A stretch of 64,000 nucleotides of DNA from assembly GCF_021730615.1 (NCBI RefSeq), contig NZ_JAJLMN010000001.1, forward strand, positions 3,297,501-3,361,500, given 5' to 3'. Within the stretch, counting starts at the first letter, position 1, and the number at the start of each line of letters is the position of its first letter. Made by a program: the position numbers and the translations under genes. This DNA comes from Lichenibacterium dinghuense (GTDB taxonomy: Bacteria; Pseudomonadota; Alphaproteobacteria; Rhizobiales; Beijerinckiaceae). The notes under the pieces were generated by a model. It saw only the letters and a list, made by a program, of their open reading frames with translations, was not told the origin of the DNA and ran no database searches. This document shows positions 40,605 through 51,529 of this stretch, piece after piece.

Positions 40605-41094
40605 GGGGCGCAGGGCAGGGCCGGGAGCCGCCGGGCCAGGAGGGCGCCGCGCCTTCGTCGTATATGTTCATAAGGTATATAGACGAAACGGGGATGGTGC
40701 TCTAGGAGTCGGCCGGGAGATGGAGCGGGAACGTGCCTGCCGGGCGCCCCTCGCTCCGTCCCACGGAGCACCCCCGCCATGAAGCGGTTCATGCAGGATC
40801 TCGGCGACCTGACCGGCCTCGACATCGCCGCGGCGGTGCACTGCGCTCCGGCTCGGGCCGCGGCGACCCGCTCGGATGCGGTCCCGCCCGGTGCCGCGCT
40901 CGCCCGGGGGGCGCTGCGCTGGCTGGGCCTCGCCGCCGCGGGCGACGGGCGCCGTCGCGCCGGCGGATCGTCTCCGGTGCGGGGCTGAGGGGAGAGGGGC
41001 CGGCGGGACGGGATCGGAGGGGCCGCGGGCCGCCGTCCGGCGTCGTCGCGCCCTCCTCGGTGACGCGCCCGAACCAGACCTGTAGGCTTCCGCG
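40605..41094. other. Gene-poor gap with a low-GC patch
   Basis: Between two plus-strand genes. The only distinct structure is an A/T-rich stretch at 40660-40680 with the direct repeat GTATAT 15 bases apart (40660-40665, 40675-40680). It may be a promoter or regulator site for the genes to the right. One small possible gene (40779-40988) lies inside. Confidence 0.35.
40779..40988 (+). CDS. Possible small protein (69 aa)
   Basis: Starts MKRFMQDLGDLTGLDIAAAV with a GGAG at modest distance. The second half is Ala/Gly/Arg-rich and may be non-coding. Reported with low confidence because the first 20 residues look protein-like. Confidence 0.25.
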   Translation: MKRFMQDLGDLTGLDIAAAVHCAPARAAATRSDAVPPGAALARGALRWLGLAAAGDGRRRAGGSSPVRG

Positions 41095-42168
41095 ATGACC
41101 CCCGAGTCCACGTTCCTCTGGTACATCCCCAACCAGGCCGAGGCCGGCCACCGGGGCGACGTCGCCGAGCCCGGCCACAACGGCCTCGATACGCTGACCC
41201 GCCAGGCGCTGACCATCGAGGAGCACGGCTGGACGGGCGCGCTGCTCGGCACCGGCTGGGGTCGGCCGGACTGCTTCACGGTGGCGGCCGCGCTCGCGGC
41301 CCGCACCACCCGCTTCGAGCCGCTGGTGGCGATCCGCCCCGGCCACTGGCAGCCCGCGCAGTTCGCCTCGGCGGCGGCCACGCTCGACCACCTGACCGGC
41401 GGCCGCGTGCGCGTGAACGTCGTGTCGGGCCGGGACGACTTCGCGGCCTACGGCGACACCGAATCCGACCCGGCCCGCCGCTACGCCCGCACGGCGGAGT
41501 TCATGCGGCTGGTCCGCCGGCTGTGGACCGAGGAGGGCGTCACCTTCGCGGGCGCGTTCTACCGCGTCGACGCCTCGACCGTCGTGCCGCGGCCGGTGCC
41601 GCTCGGCGAGCGCCGGCACCCCGCACTGTATTTCGGCGGCGCCTCGGACGCGGCGGAGCGGGTGGCGGCGGCGGAGGCCGACGTGCAGCTGTTCTGGGGC
41701 GAGCCGCTCGACGGCGTCCGCGAGCGGATCGAGCGGCTCCGGGCACTCAGCCGGGACCTCGGCCGCGACCTGCCGCCGCTCCAGTTCGGGCTGCGCGTCA
41801 CGACGCTGGTCCGCGACACGACGGAGGAGGCCTGGGCCGACGCCGAGGCCAAGGTGGCCGAGATGGCGCGGCGGGAGGGGGCGGGCTGGCACGACCACCG
41901 GCGTGAGAGCGCGGTGGGTCAGCGGCGGCTCCAGGACCTCGCGGCGCGCGGCGACGTGCTCGACGACAACCTTTACACGGCGCCCGGCCGGTTCGGCGGC
42001 GGCGGCGCCGCGACGACGTGGCTGGTGGGCTCGGCCGCGGACGTCGCCGGCTCCCTGGCGAAGTACAGGGACCTCGGCGTCACGCACTTCATCCTGTCGG
42101 ACACGCCCTACCTGTCCGAGATCGCGCGGCAGGGCCGGCACCTGCTGCCGCTGCTGCGCGGCCGCTGA
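41095..42168 (+). CDS. LLM class flavin-dependent monooxygenase (SsuD-like)
   Basis: 357 residues of the luciferase-like TIM-barrel family. Opening FLWYIPNQAE, then LVAIRPGHWQPAQFASAAAT, TGGRVRVNVVSGRDD and the C-terminal FILSDTPYLSE match alkanesulfonate monooxygenase and its relatives. These use reduced FMN and oxygen to release sulfite from alkanesulfonates or act on related substrates. No flavin reductase or sulfonate transporter lies beside it, so the substrate is open. Confidence 0.88.
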   Translation: MTPESTFLWYIPNQAEAGHRGDVAEPGHNGLDTLTRQALTIEEHGWTGALLGTGWGRPDCFTVAAALAARTTRFEPLVAIRPGHWQPAQFASAAATLDHLTGGRVRVNVVSGRDDFAAYGDTESDPARRYARTAEFMRLVRRLWTEEGVTFAGAFYRVDASTVVPRPVPLGERRHPALYFGGASDAAERVAAAEADVQLFWGEPLDGVRERIERLRALSRDLGRDLPPLQFGLRVTTLVRDTTEEAWADAEAKVAEMARREGAGWHDHRRESAVGQRRLQDLAARGDVLDDNLYTAPGRFGGGGAATTWLVGSAADVAGSLAKYRDLGVTHFILSDTPYLSEIARQGRHLLPLLRGR

Positions 42169-42188
42169 GAGCCGGCGCGCTGCGGGGC

Positions 42189-42485
42189 TCAATCGTCCTT
42201 GCGGTGGCCGCGGCCGTGCTGGTCCTTGAGGGCGCCCTTTTGCGCGGCCTCCTCCTTCTCGGCCTTGCCGACGACGCCCTTCGTGGTGCCGTCGTCCTGC
42301 GCGCCGTTCGCGTGCGCGGCGGAGGCCGAGGCCTTCGGCTCGCCCTTGTTCTCCTTCGGGTGCGGCACCTTCCCACCTTCGGTCACGGGGCCGGGCTCGC
42401 CCGCGCGCGAGGGTGCCGCCTCGGTCGGCATGGCCTTGGCGTTGGCCAGCGACGAGCCGTCGTCGGAATGGGGTTGGCTGGACAT
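42189..42485 (-). CDS. Small hydrophilic, probably disordered protein (98 aa)
   Basis: Starts MSSQPHSDDGSSLANAKAMP and continues with Lys/Glu/Ala/Gly-rich sequence ending GRGHRKDD. It has no hydrophobic core and resembles stress-associated hydrophilic proteins common in methylobacteria. Converges on the monooxygenase gene. Confidence 0.5.
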   Translation of the reverse strand: MSSQPHSDDGSSLANAKAMPTEAAPSRAGEPGPVTEGGKVPHPKENKGEPKASASAAHANGAQDDGTTKGVVGKAEKEEAAQKGALKDQHGRGHRKDD

Positions 42486-42877
42486 GGCGGGTGCTCCTGA
42501 TGAGGACCCGTCAAGGCGGTGCCGCCGTCGCGGGTTGCCGGCCTGCGGCCATCGGTCCGGACATCCATTCCCTCGTCTCGCTGCCGCGACCGGCTTTCGC
42601 CGTCGCCGAGAGGTCGACGGCTCATCGACCCCCGCCACGGAGGCGACCGAGGTCCCGTCCACCCCATCGGATAGGCCGTCCGTCGGTCTGCCATCGGGCG
42701 ACTCGTCACGCAGATGAGGGGACGGGCTCGCCGCACCCCGATTTTCCGGCACCCGGCAGACACCCTCTTCAGCAGGTTCGAGGTGACTGCCGCTGTCAAG
42801 CTCGCTTGAGCTTCCGCATGGGACGATCCGTGCCTGGCCTCTACGCCTCTGAGAGCACGACCCGCCTCTACAGATTC
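42486..42877. other. Gene-free gap left of the IS256 copy
   Basis: No convincing frame, repeat or RNA seen in about 390 bases. It is the border between chromosomal genes and the insertion-sequence region. Confidence 0.4.
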
Positions 42878-44218
42878 CCGCTCTCGGTGGATCACGTCCG
42901 TCAAGATGGTGTAGTTTGGTCGGGTGTTCACCGCGGTCCCCTGACGGGCAATCAGGCTGCGATGTGGGTCAAGGCCGTCGGCTCGTCGGCGCGGCCGGCC
43001 ATGGTTTCGAGCGTCATGTAGCGGTGCTGGAGCTGCCACTCATCGTTCTGTTCGAGCAGGACCGCACCGACCAGTCGCTTGATCGATTCCTCGTTGGGAA
43101 AGATGCCGACCACGTCGGCGCGCCGCTTCACCTCCTTGTTCAATCGTTCGATGGGGTTCGTGCTGTGTAGCTTCGGCCAGTGCTGTTTGGGAAAGCTCAT
43201 GAAGGCGATCACGTCAGCTTCGGCCTCGTCCATCAACTCCGCCAGCTTGCGGATGCGGGGACGCAGCTGATCGGCGACTTGGCGCCAGGTCTTCGACGCC
43301 GCAGCCTGGTCAGCCTGCATGAACACCGTCCGGATCGCGGCAGCTACCATCTGATGCTGAGGCTTGGACACATGAGCCAACGCGTTCCTCATGAAATGAA
43401 CTCGACACCTTTGCCACGTTGCTTGGAAGATCTGCGCGATGGCGGCCTTCAAGCCTTCGTGCGAGTCCGAGATGACCAGCTTGACACCCTTCAGGCCGCG
43501 CTTCTCCAACCCGCGCAGGAACCCGAGCCAGAACGTCGCTGCTTCCGACGGGCCGAGGCCGAGCCCCAAAATTTCCCTGCGCCCGTCGGTGTTCACCCCC
43601 GTGGCGATTATCGCCGCCACCGACACGATGCGCCCGTTCTCGCGCACCTTCAGATAGGTCGCGTCCAGCCACAGGTAGGTCCACTCGCCCTCGATCGGCC
43701 GCTCAAGGAAGGAGTTCACGCGGGCGTCGATGCCCTGCAAAGCTCCGACACCTGGCTCTTCGAGATCCCGCTCAGCCCCATGGCCTGAACGAGGTCGTCG
43801 ACCTTGCGGGTCGACACGCCCTGGATCCAGGCCTCCTGGATCACCGCCACGAGCGCCTGCTCGGTCGTGCGGCGCGGCTCCAGGAAGCCGGGAAAGTACG
43901 AGCCCTTGCGCAGCTTCGGGATCTTGAGATCGAGCGTTCCCAGCCGCGTGTCGAAGGCGCGGTGGCGGTACCCGTTGCGCTGCGTGGTGCGCTCCTCGTT
44001 GCGCTCGTAGCGGCCGGCGCCGATCTGGCCCTCGACGTCAAAGGCCATCAGCCGTCCCAGGACCTCTTCGGCCAGCTCCTTCATGAAATCGCCTCCGCCG
44101 CGCTTCAGCAACGCGTCGAGAAGTGGCAGTGTGTCATCGGTCATCGTGCTCTCCGGTTCGTGTCGCTGGTCAGCAACCCGACCCTACCAGGGGGCACGGT
44201 GATCACCCAGGAGAGCGG
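42878..44218 (-). mobile_element. IS256-family element, copy 1 (frameshifted)
   Basis: About 1.34 kb. The ends carry imperfect inverted repeats beginning CCGCTCTC (left, 42878) and, on the other strand, CCGCTCTCCTGG (right end 44218), followed by a shared GATCAC. No clear target duplication was found, so the borders are approximate by a few bases. Confidence 0.65.
42952..44144 (-). pseudogene. IS256 (mutator) transposase, single frameshift
   Basis: The N-terminal frame (start 44144, MTDDTLPLLDALLKRGGGDF) runs to SKSQVSELCRASTPA and stops. The rest (LERPIEGEWTYLWLDATYLK through the C-terminus at 42952) lies in another frame beginning near 43740. Adding one base at the TGC-AGG junction would join SELC to QGIDARVNSF, the normal family sequence. 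Both halves are otherwise well kept, including the DDE-type residues in WLDATYLK and LVISDSHEG. The mutation is therefore recent. IS256 is not known to use programmed frameshifting. Confidence 0.8.
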
Positions 44219-44868
44219 CGGCCTCCGCTATGGGCGGAGCTCCGCCCGCCGCTCTCGACCCAAAATCTCCACCACTCGATCGGACGCTACCCTCTCGGTG
44301 GGGCTCTTCGAATAGCCTCCGCGCCCTGATCGCCGACACGTTCCTTATGAAACAGCCGCGACTGATGCCACCTGCACGGCATGCGACATCGTGTGGTCGA
44401 GCGAGCGCCGAGCCAGCGCGGCTTCATCGTGGTCGAGAAGCGATGGCCGGTCCGATGCGGTCGAGGGCGGGGCACCTTGATGTCGCCGCCGCACGCCTCT
44501 CCCGCGCGGTCACCCCGTCCGGCGTGGAAGCCTCGCCAATCCCAAGCCGATCTACAAAACGCAACCCTGGCTCACTCGAACCGACTCTGAGAGCCTTCTC
44601 TGATTGGGGCTCTGGAGGTCAAGCGCTCCTGTCAGGTTTTTTGTCCCGTTCCCGCGGGTCACACGCTTCTCTTCGCGGTCGGCGTTTCGCCGCCGCATGA
44701 TGGGGTCAGTCCGGCTCGGTCCCTCGATCTGTTTCACGACCTCGCGACGTCGCCGCGGGCTCAAGACTCTCAACGAGGTGGCCTTACCGATCGTCCCCAC
44801 GGGAACGGTCCACATCACCCTTTCAGGTGAAGCTCGTGCGGGTGGCGGCTCGCGGTGTCCTCCGAGCG
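44219..44868. other. Gene-free stretch between IS256 copy 1 and IS110
   Basis: About 650 bases with no frame I trust. Its right part must hold the left end of the IS110 element, but I could not place that border. No tRNA or repeat seen. Confidence 0.4.
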
Positions 44869-45692
44869 TCAGGCAACTACGGTGGCGGGCGCGGTGGTCG
44901 GCCCGGTGCCGAACCGAAAGTCGGTACCGTCGCTCCACATCCGGTGCAGGACCACGGCCAGCTTTCGGGCTACGGCAACGCGCGCCCGCGCCATGCCGCG
45001 ATGCTTGGCGATCGTCATGCCCCAGGCCCGCAGGCTGGACCATTTCTGGCTGCGCACGAGCAACGCGTTAGCGGCCTCGTACAGGGCCGTTCGCGCCAGT
45101 TCGTCGCCGCATCGGCTGATCTTGCCCTGAATGTCGGTCTCGCCCGACTGGTAGCGCGAGGGCGTCAGGCCGAGATGGGCACCGACGTCGCGCGAATGGC
45201 CGAACCGATCGGGTCGGTCGATCGTGGCGCGAAACGCCAGGGCGGTGATCGGGCCGACGCCGGGTGCGCTCATCAGCCGCCGACAGATCTTTTCCTCGCG
45301 CACGATCTTCAGCACCTGTTTTGTCAATCGGGCGAGCTGCTGGATCATCGTCGACAGTACAGTGAGCAACGGCTCCACCATCGCCAGCAACGCTGTGTCG
45401 TCCGAGCAGAGTTCGCGCACACGCTTGTCGAAGGCCGCCCGGCTCGGCGTGCCGACCTTCAGCCCGGCTTCCCGAAGCATGGCCCGAACGACGTTCTCGA
45501 TCGACCGCATCTCGTTCAGCACCGTGCGGCGTGCGACCAGCAGCGAGCGCCACAGCCGGCACTGCTGCGACTTGACGTGCACCTGCCGGAACCAGCCGGT
45601 GCGCATGATCTGCGCCAGGGCACGCGCGTCGTTGCGGTCGGTCTTGTTGGGCATGGTCTTCATGGCGGCGTTGGCCTGCCGTGTCTCGATGC
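44869..45692 (-). pseudogene. IS110 transposase, C-terminal part (split by IS21)
   Basis: This is the larger part of an IS110 (DEDD) transposase: KTDRNDARALAQIMRTGWF (aspartate cluster), then the transposase-20 domain (LMSAPGVGPITALAFRATID) and the C-terminal serine region. It lacks its first 78 residues, which lie at 48190-48423 on the other side of an IS21 insertion. Removing the IS21 and one copy of the 8-bp target duplication restores one 350-codon frame (349 aa), so the gene was intact before the insertion. Confidence 0.88.
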
Positions 45693-45763
45693 TGTTAATT
45701 TCCACCAAGATCTGACCCAGGCTTTCCACTGAGAACTGACCCGTCCTGATGGTGGCTGGTTGG

Positions 45764-46558
45764 TCAGCGAGCGGTCAAGTCCTTTGCTTTCTCCTTGGTG
45801 GGTTTGGAGGCCTTTGCCGAACTGTTCCTGAAACGGAAGCTGTCGTTTCCGGTTTCCAGGATATGGCAGTGGTGAGTGAGGCGGTCGAGCAAGGCCGTGG
45901 TCATCTTGGCATCTCCGAAGACTGTGGCCCACTCCGAAAAACTCAGATTAGTGGTGATCACGACGCTGGTACGTTCATACAGTCTGCTTAGCAGATGGAA
46001 CAGCAAGGCACCACCCGAGGCGCTGAACGGCAAGTATCCCAGTTCATCGAGGATAACGACATCCGAATGGACAAGTCGGCCGGCGATCTGTCCGCCCTTT
46101 CCTTGAGCTTTCTCCTGTTCAAGGGCGTTGACGAGTTCCACGGTGGAGAAGAAACGGACTCGCTTGCGATGTTGCTCGATGGCTTGGATGCCGAGGGCTG
46201 TGGCGATGTGAGTCTTGCCAGTGCCAGGACCTCCGACCAGAACGATGTTGTGAGCATCGTCCAGGAACTCGCAACGATGGAGCTGGCGGACGAGAGCTTC
46301 GTTGATCTCGCTGCTGGTGAAGTCGAAGCCGTTGAGATCGCGGTAGCTCGGGAAGCGGGCAGCCTTGAGCTGGTAGGCTGTTGAACGGACTTCCCGCTCG
46401 GCTGTTTCTGCCTTCAGGAGCTGCGACAGGATCGGCATGGCCGCCTCGAACGCCGGCGCGCCCTGTTGGGTCAGCTCCTCGACGGCTTGGGCCATGCCGT
46501 GCATCTTCAGGCTCCGCAGCATGATGACGATGGCTCCGCTGGCCGGGTTATGGCGCAT
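45764..46558 (-). CDS. istB: IS21 helper ATPase IstB
   Basis: 264 residues, AAA+ protein with Walker [10 protein letters not shown], Walker [13 protein letters not shown] and a sensor ITTNLSF. IstB forms an ATP-dependent oligomer that bends target DNA and recruits IstA. Its start lies inside the end of istA (11-bp overlap), the usual coupling. Confidence 0.93.
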   Translation of the reverse strand: MRHNPASGAIVIMLRSLKMHGMAQAVEELTQQGAPAFEAAMPILSQLLKAETAEREVRSTAYQLKAARFPSYRDLNGFDFTSSEINEALVRQLHRCEFLDDAHNIVLVGGPGTGKTHIATALGIQAIEQHRKRVRFFSTVELVNALEQEKAQGKGGQIAGRLVHSDVVILDELGYLPFSASGGALLFHLLSRLYERTSVVITTNLSFSEWATVFGDAKMTTALLDRLTHHCHILETGNDSFRFRNSSAKASKPTKEKAKDLTAR

Positions 46559-48086
46559 GACGCACCTCCCTGGCCCGACGCAAAGCGTCGTAGCGTTCGA
46601 CGTTGGCCCGCGGTTCGGTGACCAGCGTGAGCGCCTGGGGAGTGTCGACCGTCGGCGCAGTCGGCGGTGTGCCGTCGATCAGTCGGTGCAGCAGGTTGAT
46701 GATGTGGGTCTTGGCCGGCACGCCGGCCTTCAAGGCCAGTTCGACGGCCGTGAGCACGGCTTCCTCGTCATGCTGGAGGACCAGGGCCAGGATCTCGACC
46801 ATCTCGCGGTCGCCACCTGGCGTCTTGAGCAGGTGCTGCTGCAGGGCCCTGAAAGCGTCCGGCATCTTGGCGAAGGGCGCGCCGTTCCGCAGTGCACCAG
46901 GTTTGCGTTGCACGACCGCCAAGTAATGACGCCAGTCGTAAACCGTCTCGCTCCGACGATCATGGGACCGAGCGAAGACGCGACGGTGCTCACCGATGGC
47001 TTGTCCGTCGGCGACGAGGAGGATGCGGTCGGGATAAACGCGCAGACTGACTGGGCGGTTGGCGAAGGACGCAGGCACGCTGTAGCGGTTGCGCTCCAGA
47101 TGGACGAGGCAAGTCGGAGAAACGCGTTTGGTGTACTCGACGAAGCCGTCGAACGGTCGAGGCACAGCCATCAGATGCCGGACTTCCTCGGCCCAAATTT
47201 CGGCGATCGTGCCGGGCTGCGATCCGTGCGGCGTCACAGCCCACAACTCCCTGCATCGTTTCTCCAGCCAGTCGTTGAGCGCATCCAGGGAAGGGAAGCT
47301 CGGCATGGGCTGCCAAAGCCGATGACGGGCGTCCTGCACGTTCTTCTCGATCTGCCCCTTCTCCCAACCGGAGGCTGGATTGCAGAACTCAGCCTGGAAA
47401 AGATAATGGCTGACCATGGCCGAGAAACGGATGTTGACTTGTCGTTGCTTGCCGCGGCCGACCTTGTCGACGGCAGTCTTCATGTTGTCGTAGATGCCGC
47501 GTTGCGGCACTCCACCCAGGACGCGGAACGCGTGGACATGAGCGTCGAACAGCATCTCGTGGGTTTGTAGTAGGTAGGCCCGGAGGGTAAAGGCACGACT
47601 ATAGGACAGTTTAACATGAGCGACCTGCAACTTGGTTCGCTCATCGGCAATCAGAGCCCAGTCTTCTGACCAGTCGAACTGGAACGCTTCGCCCGGCGTG
47701 AACGCCAGGGGCACGAAGGTGCCGCGACCACTGCTCAGTTGCTCACGCTGTCGGGCAGCCTTCCAATCACGGGCATAGGCGGCCACCCGATTGTAAGAGC
47801 CCTCATAGCCGAGCCCGACGAGATCGACGTGCAGCTGCCCGATCGTCCGCTTCTGTTTGCGCGTCTTGGCCGACTCGATGCGCAGCATCGCCGAAAGTTT
47901 GTCAGCATATGCGTCGAGTTTACTCGACCGCTTGGAAGCTTTGAAGCGGGGTTCGACGTTTTCTGAGCGCAGATACTTGCGGACCGTGTTTCGCGATAGC
48001 CCGGTGCGTCGGGCGATCTCACGGATCGAAAGCTGGTCCCGGTAGTGCCAGCGTCGGATGACGCTCAATAACTCCATGTCGATCAC
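46548..48086 (-). CDS. istA: IS21 transposase IstA
   Basis: 512 residues. An N-terminal helix-turn-helix ([20 protein letters not shown]) is followed by an rve/DDE catalytic core: Asp in [12 protein letters not shown], Asp in [13 protein letters not shown] and Glu in [12 protein letters not shown] beta-barrel C-terminal part follows. It cuts and joins the element ends. I use a GTG start ([13 protein letters not shown]), three codons before an alternative ATG at 48077. Confidence 0.92.
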   Translation of the reverse strand: MIDMELLSVIRRWHYRDQLSIREIARRTGLSRNTVRKYLRSENVEPRFKASKRSSKLDAYADKLSAMLRIESAKTRKQKRTIGQLHVDLVGLGYEGSYNRVAAYARDWKAARQREQLSSGRGTFVPLAFTPGEAFQFDWSEDWALIADERTKLQVAHVKLSYSRAFTLRAYLLQTHEMLFDAHVHAFRVLGGVPQRGIYDNMKTAVDKVGRGKQRQVNIRFSAMVSHYLFQAEFCNPASGWEKGQIEKNVQDARHRLWQPMPSFPSLDALNDWLEKRCRELWAVTPHGSQPGTIAEIWAEEVRHLMAVPRPFDGFVEYTKRVSPTCLVHLERNRYSVPASFANRPVSLRVYPDRILLVADGQAIGEHRRVFARSHDRRSETVYDWRHYLAVVQRKPGALRNGAPFAKMPDAFRALQQHLLKTPGGDREMVEILALVLQHDEEAVLTAVELALKAGVPAKTHIINLLHRLIDGTPPTAPTVDTPQALTLVTEPRANVERYDALRRAREVRHAP

Positions 48087-48189
48087 TCCGATGCCCCCCA
48101 CACAGCCGCGTGGGAGGAGGTGAAAACATGGGTCAAATCTCAGTGGAAAAGTTCGTGCCCCCTGGGTCACTTCTCAGCGGAATTCAACA

Positions 48190-48423
48190 CTCGATGCAGA
48201 CCGCCGCCAGCCCCGCCGCGCGCAGGCCCTCGTGCAGCCAAGCCGTCAACGAGCAGGCTTCGAGGCCGATCCGCTCGATCGGCAGCTTCAAGCCCTGCAG
48301 GGCCGCAACCAGCGGCCCTGGCGCGCTCGCGGCGCGCAGCTCCTTCACGATCCGACCCGCGTCATCGACCACGCAGATCGCGGTCTCTTCCAGGGACACG
48401 TCCAGTCCGGCATAGTACGTCAT
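48190..48423 (-). pseudogene. IS110 transposase, N-terminal part (split by IS21)
   Basis: Starts MTYYAGLDVSLEETAICVVD, the first DEDD aspartate region, and runs through RIGLEACSLTAWLHEGL to CIE. There the IS21 insertion occurs and a stop follows in the IS sequence. It is the missing head of the 44869-45692 fragment. Together they give a normal-length IS110 transposase. Confidence 0.88.
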
Positions 48424-48611
48424 GGTTGCTCCTGTCGCGATGCTTGTGGCCGCTCGACACGGACCACGTTGAACCATCCGGGCAGGAGCAGCCACCGTTG
48501 GGCCTGGGCTGGAGCCCCAATCACCCCATCTGAATTACTCTGGCGCGCCAGGGAGAATGAAACTGAGAACTGAACCGCCCCGGGTTTCTCGGAGGCTGAT
48601 TGGCTTGGAAT

Positions 48612-49834
<1,223 letters not shown>

Positions 49835-49991
49835 GGCTCCAGTCTCGCAAGATCAGGAGCCTCCGGGAAACCCGGGGCGGTTCAAACACCTACGTGATTG
49901 AGATCGTTATCTGATCGACGGACGGGAGCGGGAAGCACGCGTCGCCGGCGGCCGCAGAAACAGCTTTTGGGGTATGTGACGCTGTTCGATC

Positions 49992-51406
49992 GCTGGTGAG
50001 CCATGCGGGATTTTGGGTGACGGCGGGCTGAGAAGGGCGACGTATCGAGGCGGGTGTCCAAGCCTGCAAGAACCCCTCCGGAGAGAGCGATACGCCATGG
50101 AACAGCATGGCAACGTCATTGGCCTTCGTCAGCCTGACGCGATCGATGATCCCCTGACGGAGGTGCTGCGGGCCGGCGCGCGCCGGCTCCCGGCGTGGGC
50201 CGTGGAGTTGGAGGTGTAGGCCTTTCTGGCCGAGCGGGCCGGGTTGAGGCTGCTGCCGGACGGGCGGGCGCGCCTTGTGCGCCATGGTCATGCGCCCGAG
50301 CCCGCCGTGCAGATCCGGGATCGGGGCCGTCGCGGTGGCCCGCCCCAAGGTGCGGGACCGTGGCGCTGGCGAGGACGGGGAGCGCATCCGGTTCACCTCA
50401 ACGATCCTGCCGCGCTGGGCACGGCGGACGCGCAGCCTCGATGCCCTGCTGCCGACGCTGTACCTGCGCGGCGTGTCGACAGGAGATTTCCAGAAGCGCT
50501 GTCGGCCTTGCTGGGCAAGGACGCCCCGAACCTGTCGCCCTCGGTGATCGGGCGGCTGACGGGCGAGTGGCAGGCCGAGTACGGGCGTTGGCAGGCGCGG
50601 GACCTGTCGGCGCGACAGTACGTGTACCTGTGGGCCGACGGGATCTATCTTCAAGCCCGGATGGAGGACCGGGCCGAGTGCATGCTGGTGCTCATCGGAG
50701 CCACGCCGGAGGGCAAGAAGGAGCTGATCGGCTTTCAGGCTGGCGTGCGTGAGAGCGCGCAGAGCTGGCGTGAGCTGCTGGTCGACATGAAGCGCCGCGG
50801 CCTGTCGGTCGCGCCGAAGATCGCGGTCGGCGACGGCGCGCTCGGCTTCTGGAAGGCGCTCGACGAGGTGTTTCCCGGTACGCGCCATCAGAGATGCTGG
50901 CTGCACAACGTCATGAACGTCCTCGACAAGGTGCCGAAGTCCGTCCAGGGCAGGATGAGAGCCGACTTGCGCGGGATCTCGGCGGCGCCCACCAGGGCCG
51001 AGGCCGAGAAGGCCATCGCGGTCTTCGTCGAGAAGTACGGGGCAAAGTATTCCAAAGCAGTAGATTGCCGCAGCAAGGACAGTGACTCTCTACTTGCCTT
51101 CTTCGAACTGCCGGCCTAGCACTGGGACCACCTGCGGACCACGTACCCAATCGAGCCCTTCTTTGCCACGGTCCGTCACCGGACGGTCCGCACCAAGGGG
51201 GCGCTGTCGCCGACCACCGCCAAGCTGATAGTGTTCAAGCTCGTCATGGCGGCTGCCAGGACCTGGCGGAGGCTGAAAGGCGAGAAGCTGTTGCCCAAAG
51301 TCGTCGCCGGTGTCACGTTCAGAGACGGGACCGAAGTCATCGACGTCCCGAAAGACCGCGTCGCCTGATCGGTGCTGTCACCCAGCTTCCACCATAGCTC
51401 ACCGGC
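49992..51406 (+). mobile_element. IS256-family element, copy 2 (decayed)
   Basis: About 1.41 kb. Inverted ends align over 30 bases: left GGTGAGCCATGCGGGATTTT and right (other strand) GGTGAGCTATGGTGGAAGCT, both followed by GGGTGAC. No target duplication is visible. A different IS256 subtype from copy 1. Confidence 0.7.
50098..51368 (+). pseudogene. IS256 transposase remnant, several lesions
   Basis: Begins MEQHGNVIGLRQPDAIDDPL and ends VIDVPKDRVA, the full span of a mutator transposase. It is broken by a stop after WAVELEV (near 50218), frameshifts around 50300-50500, and another stop at 51117 (ELPA, then HWDHLRTTYP). The core still reads YVYLWADGIYLQARMED and IAVGDGALGFWKALDEVFPG. It cannot make a complete enzyme. 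Confidence 0.85.
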
Positions 51407-51529
51407 TTCGCCATTGCGATCGTGCCGGACTCGATATCTGACCCGAGGTGGCAAAAGATACATCTTCCATCGCGTTGGTCTTTCGCCACCTATTCGTCAC
51501 CAGCCTCCAAGCGGACTGAACAATTGCGG

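Larger units (their letters stand above)
45693..48189 (-). mobile_element. IS21-family element inserted in IS110
   Basis: 2497 bp. It is flanked by a perfect 8-bp duplication CTCGATGC (45685-45692 and 48190-48197). The ends start TGTT on both strands, followed by related repeats (TTCCACCAAGATCTGACCC on the left; TTCCGCTGAGAAGTGACCC on the right strand). A second internal copy lies near each end (TTTCCACTGAGAACTGACCC; TTCCACTGAGATTTGACCC). Such multiple terminal repeats are the transposase-binding sites of IS21. Both genes are intact, so it may be active. Confidence 0.93.

Noticed and set aside
43716-43740. Programmed frameshift in IS256 copy 1
   Set aside because: IS256 transposases are single-frame proteins and no slippery run or stimulatory structure is evident; a simple mutation is more likely.
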